From assembly GCA_038522635.1 (NCBI GenBank), contig JBCBJZ010000046.1:1-23829 (forward strand): 23,829 nucleotides of DNA. Direction: 5' to 3'. Below are positions 23,663 to 23,829 of this stretch, piece by piece (positions within the stretch are counted from its first letter, which is position 1; each line of letters opens with the position of its first letter). The notes beneath the pieces were generated by a model, which saw only the letters and a list, made by a program, of their open reading frames with translations, searched no databases and was not told the DNA's origin. Source of the stretch: JBCBJZ01 sp038522635. GTDB taxonomy: Bacteria; Pseudomonadota; Alphaproteobacteria; Rhizobiales; Hyphomicrobiaceae. The position numbers and the translations under genes are program-made.

Positions 23663-23829
23663 TTAAAACGGGATCTCGTCGTCCAACGGCTTATCAGCGC
23701 TCCCTGCGCCGCCGCCCTGGTTCCAGCCGCCTGATCCGCCCGAGCCGCCTGAACCCCCGCCATCATAGGCATTGCCACCGCCGTAACCGCCGTAGCCCGA
23801 CTGATCGCCATCAGCCATGCCGCCACCAC
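23663..23829 (-). CDS. ssb: Single-stranded DNA-binding protein, C-terminal tail (partial)
   Basis: Only the last 55 residues lie in the window and the frame runs off the right end. They are a Gly/Ser/Tyr/Asp-rich disordered linker (SGYGGYGGGNAYDGGG, then GGSGGSGGW) and the tip LDDEIPF, which is the acidic peptide by which SSB recruits repair and replication proteins. The stop codon TAA is at 23663-23665. The OB-fold DNA-binding domain must lie beyond the window. A longer open frame in another phase across this segment is a shadow. Confidence 0.9.
   Translation of the reverse strand, partial: GGGMADGDQSGYGGYGGGNAYDGGGSGGSGGSGGWNQGGGAGSADKPLDDEIPF

Noticed and set aside
23611..23829. 72-residue minus-strand frame at the right end
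   Set aside because: Wrong phase: the neighbouring phase gives the SSB linker and LDDEIPF tip.

Overview
The window reads as chromosomal DNA of a GC-rich alphaproteobacterium, most likely of the Hyphomicrobiales or a neighbouring order. The main evidence is the conserved series tig - clpP - clpX - lon - hup (HU) - tRNA-Val. Supporting signs are the paired YkuD L,D-transpeptidases, the beta-barrel outer-membrane protein and the alphaproteobacterial style of the KamA-family protein. I see no insertion sequence, phage gene or CRISPR array. Two CDSs are cut by the window ends: a CaiB/BaiF CoA-transferase on the left and the C-terminal tail of SSB on the right.

Region 1 (1-3916, minus strand) is a compact set read as cysK - alaX - sseA - CaiB/BaiF: cysteine synthesis, clearance of mischarged tRNA-Ala, and mercaptopyruvate sulfur transfer. 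Region 2 (4039-5712, plus strand) holds a secreted beta-barrel outer-membrane protein, a long CU-rich 3' UTR ending in a strong intrinsic terminator, a 47-residue membrane microprotein behind a sigma54-like motif, a possible folded RNA, and tRNA-Leu(UAG).

Region 3 (5895-13635, plus strand) is the protein-quality-control block: trigger factor, ClpP, ClpX, Lon, HU and tRNA-Val(UAC). The lon leader carries an RpoH-type heat-shock promoter followed by a near-consensus CIRCE (HrcA) operator, so lon appears to be under two heat-shock controls. Region 4 (13636-15539, plus strand) has a radical-SAM KamA/EpmB-family protein whose conserved N-terminal sequence runs upstream of every usable start codon, and a small cupin.

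Region 5 (15633-23829) is mainly envelope-related. It has two tandem L,D-transpeptidases, a class I DNA photolyase, a large secreted TPR protein divergent from a TadD-like TPR lipoprotein, a membrane-anchored SGNH hydrolase-like protein, and the end of ssb. The longer L,D-transpeptidase and the large TPR protein share an Arg-rich C-terminal tail ending in a Gln-Asn/Phe-Phe motif. Two copies of a palindromic intergenic repeat lie after clpP and after the KamA-family gene.
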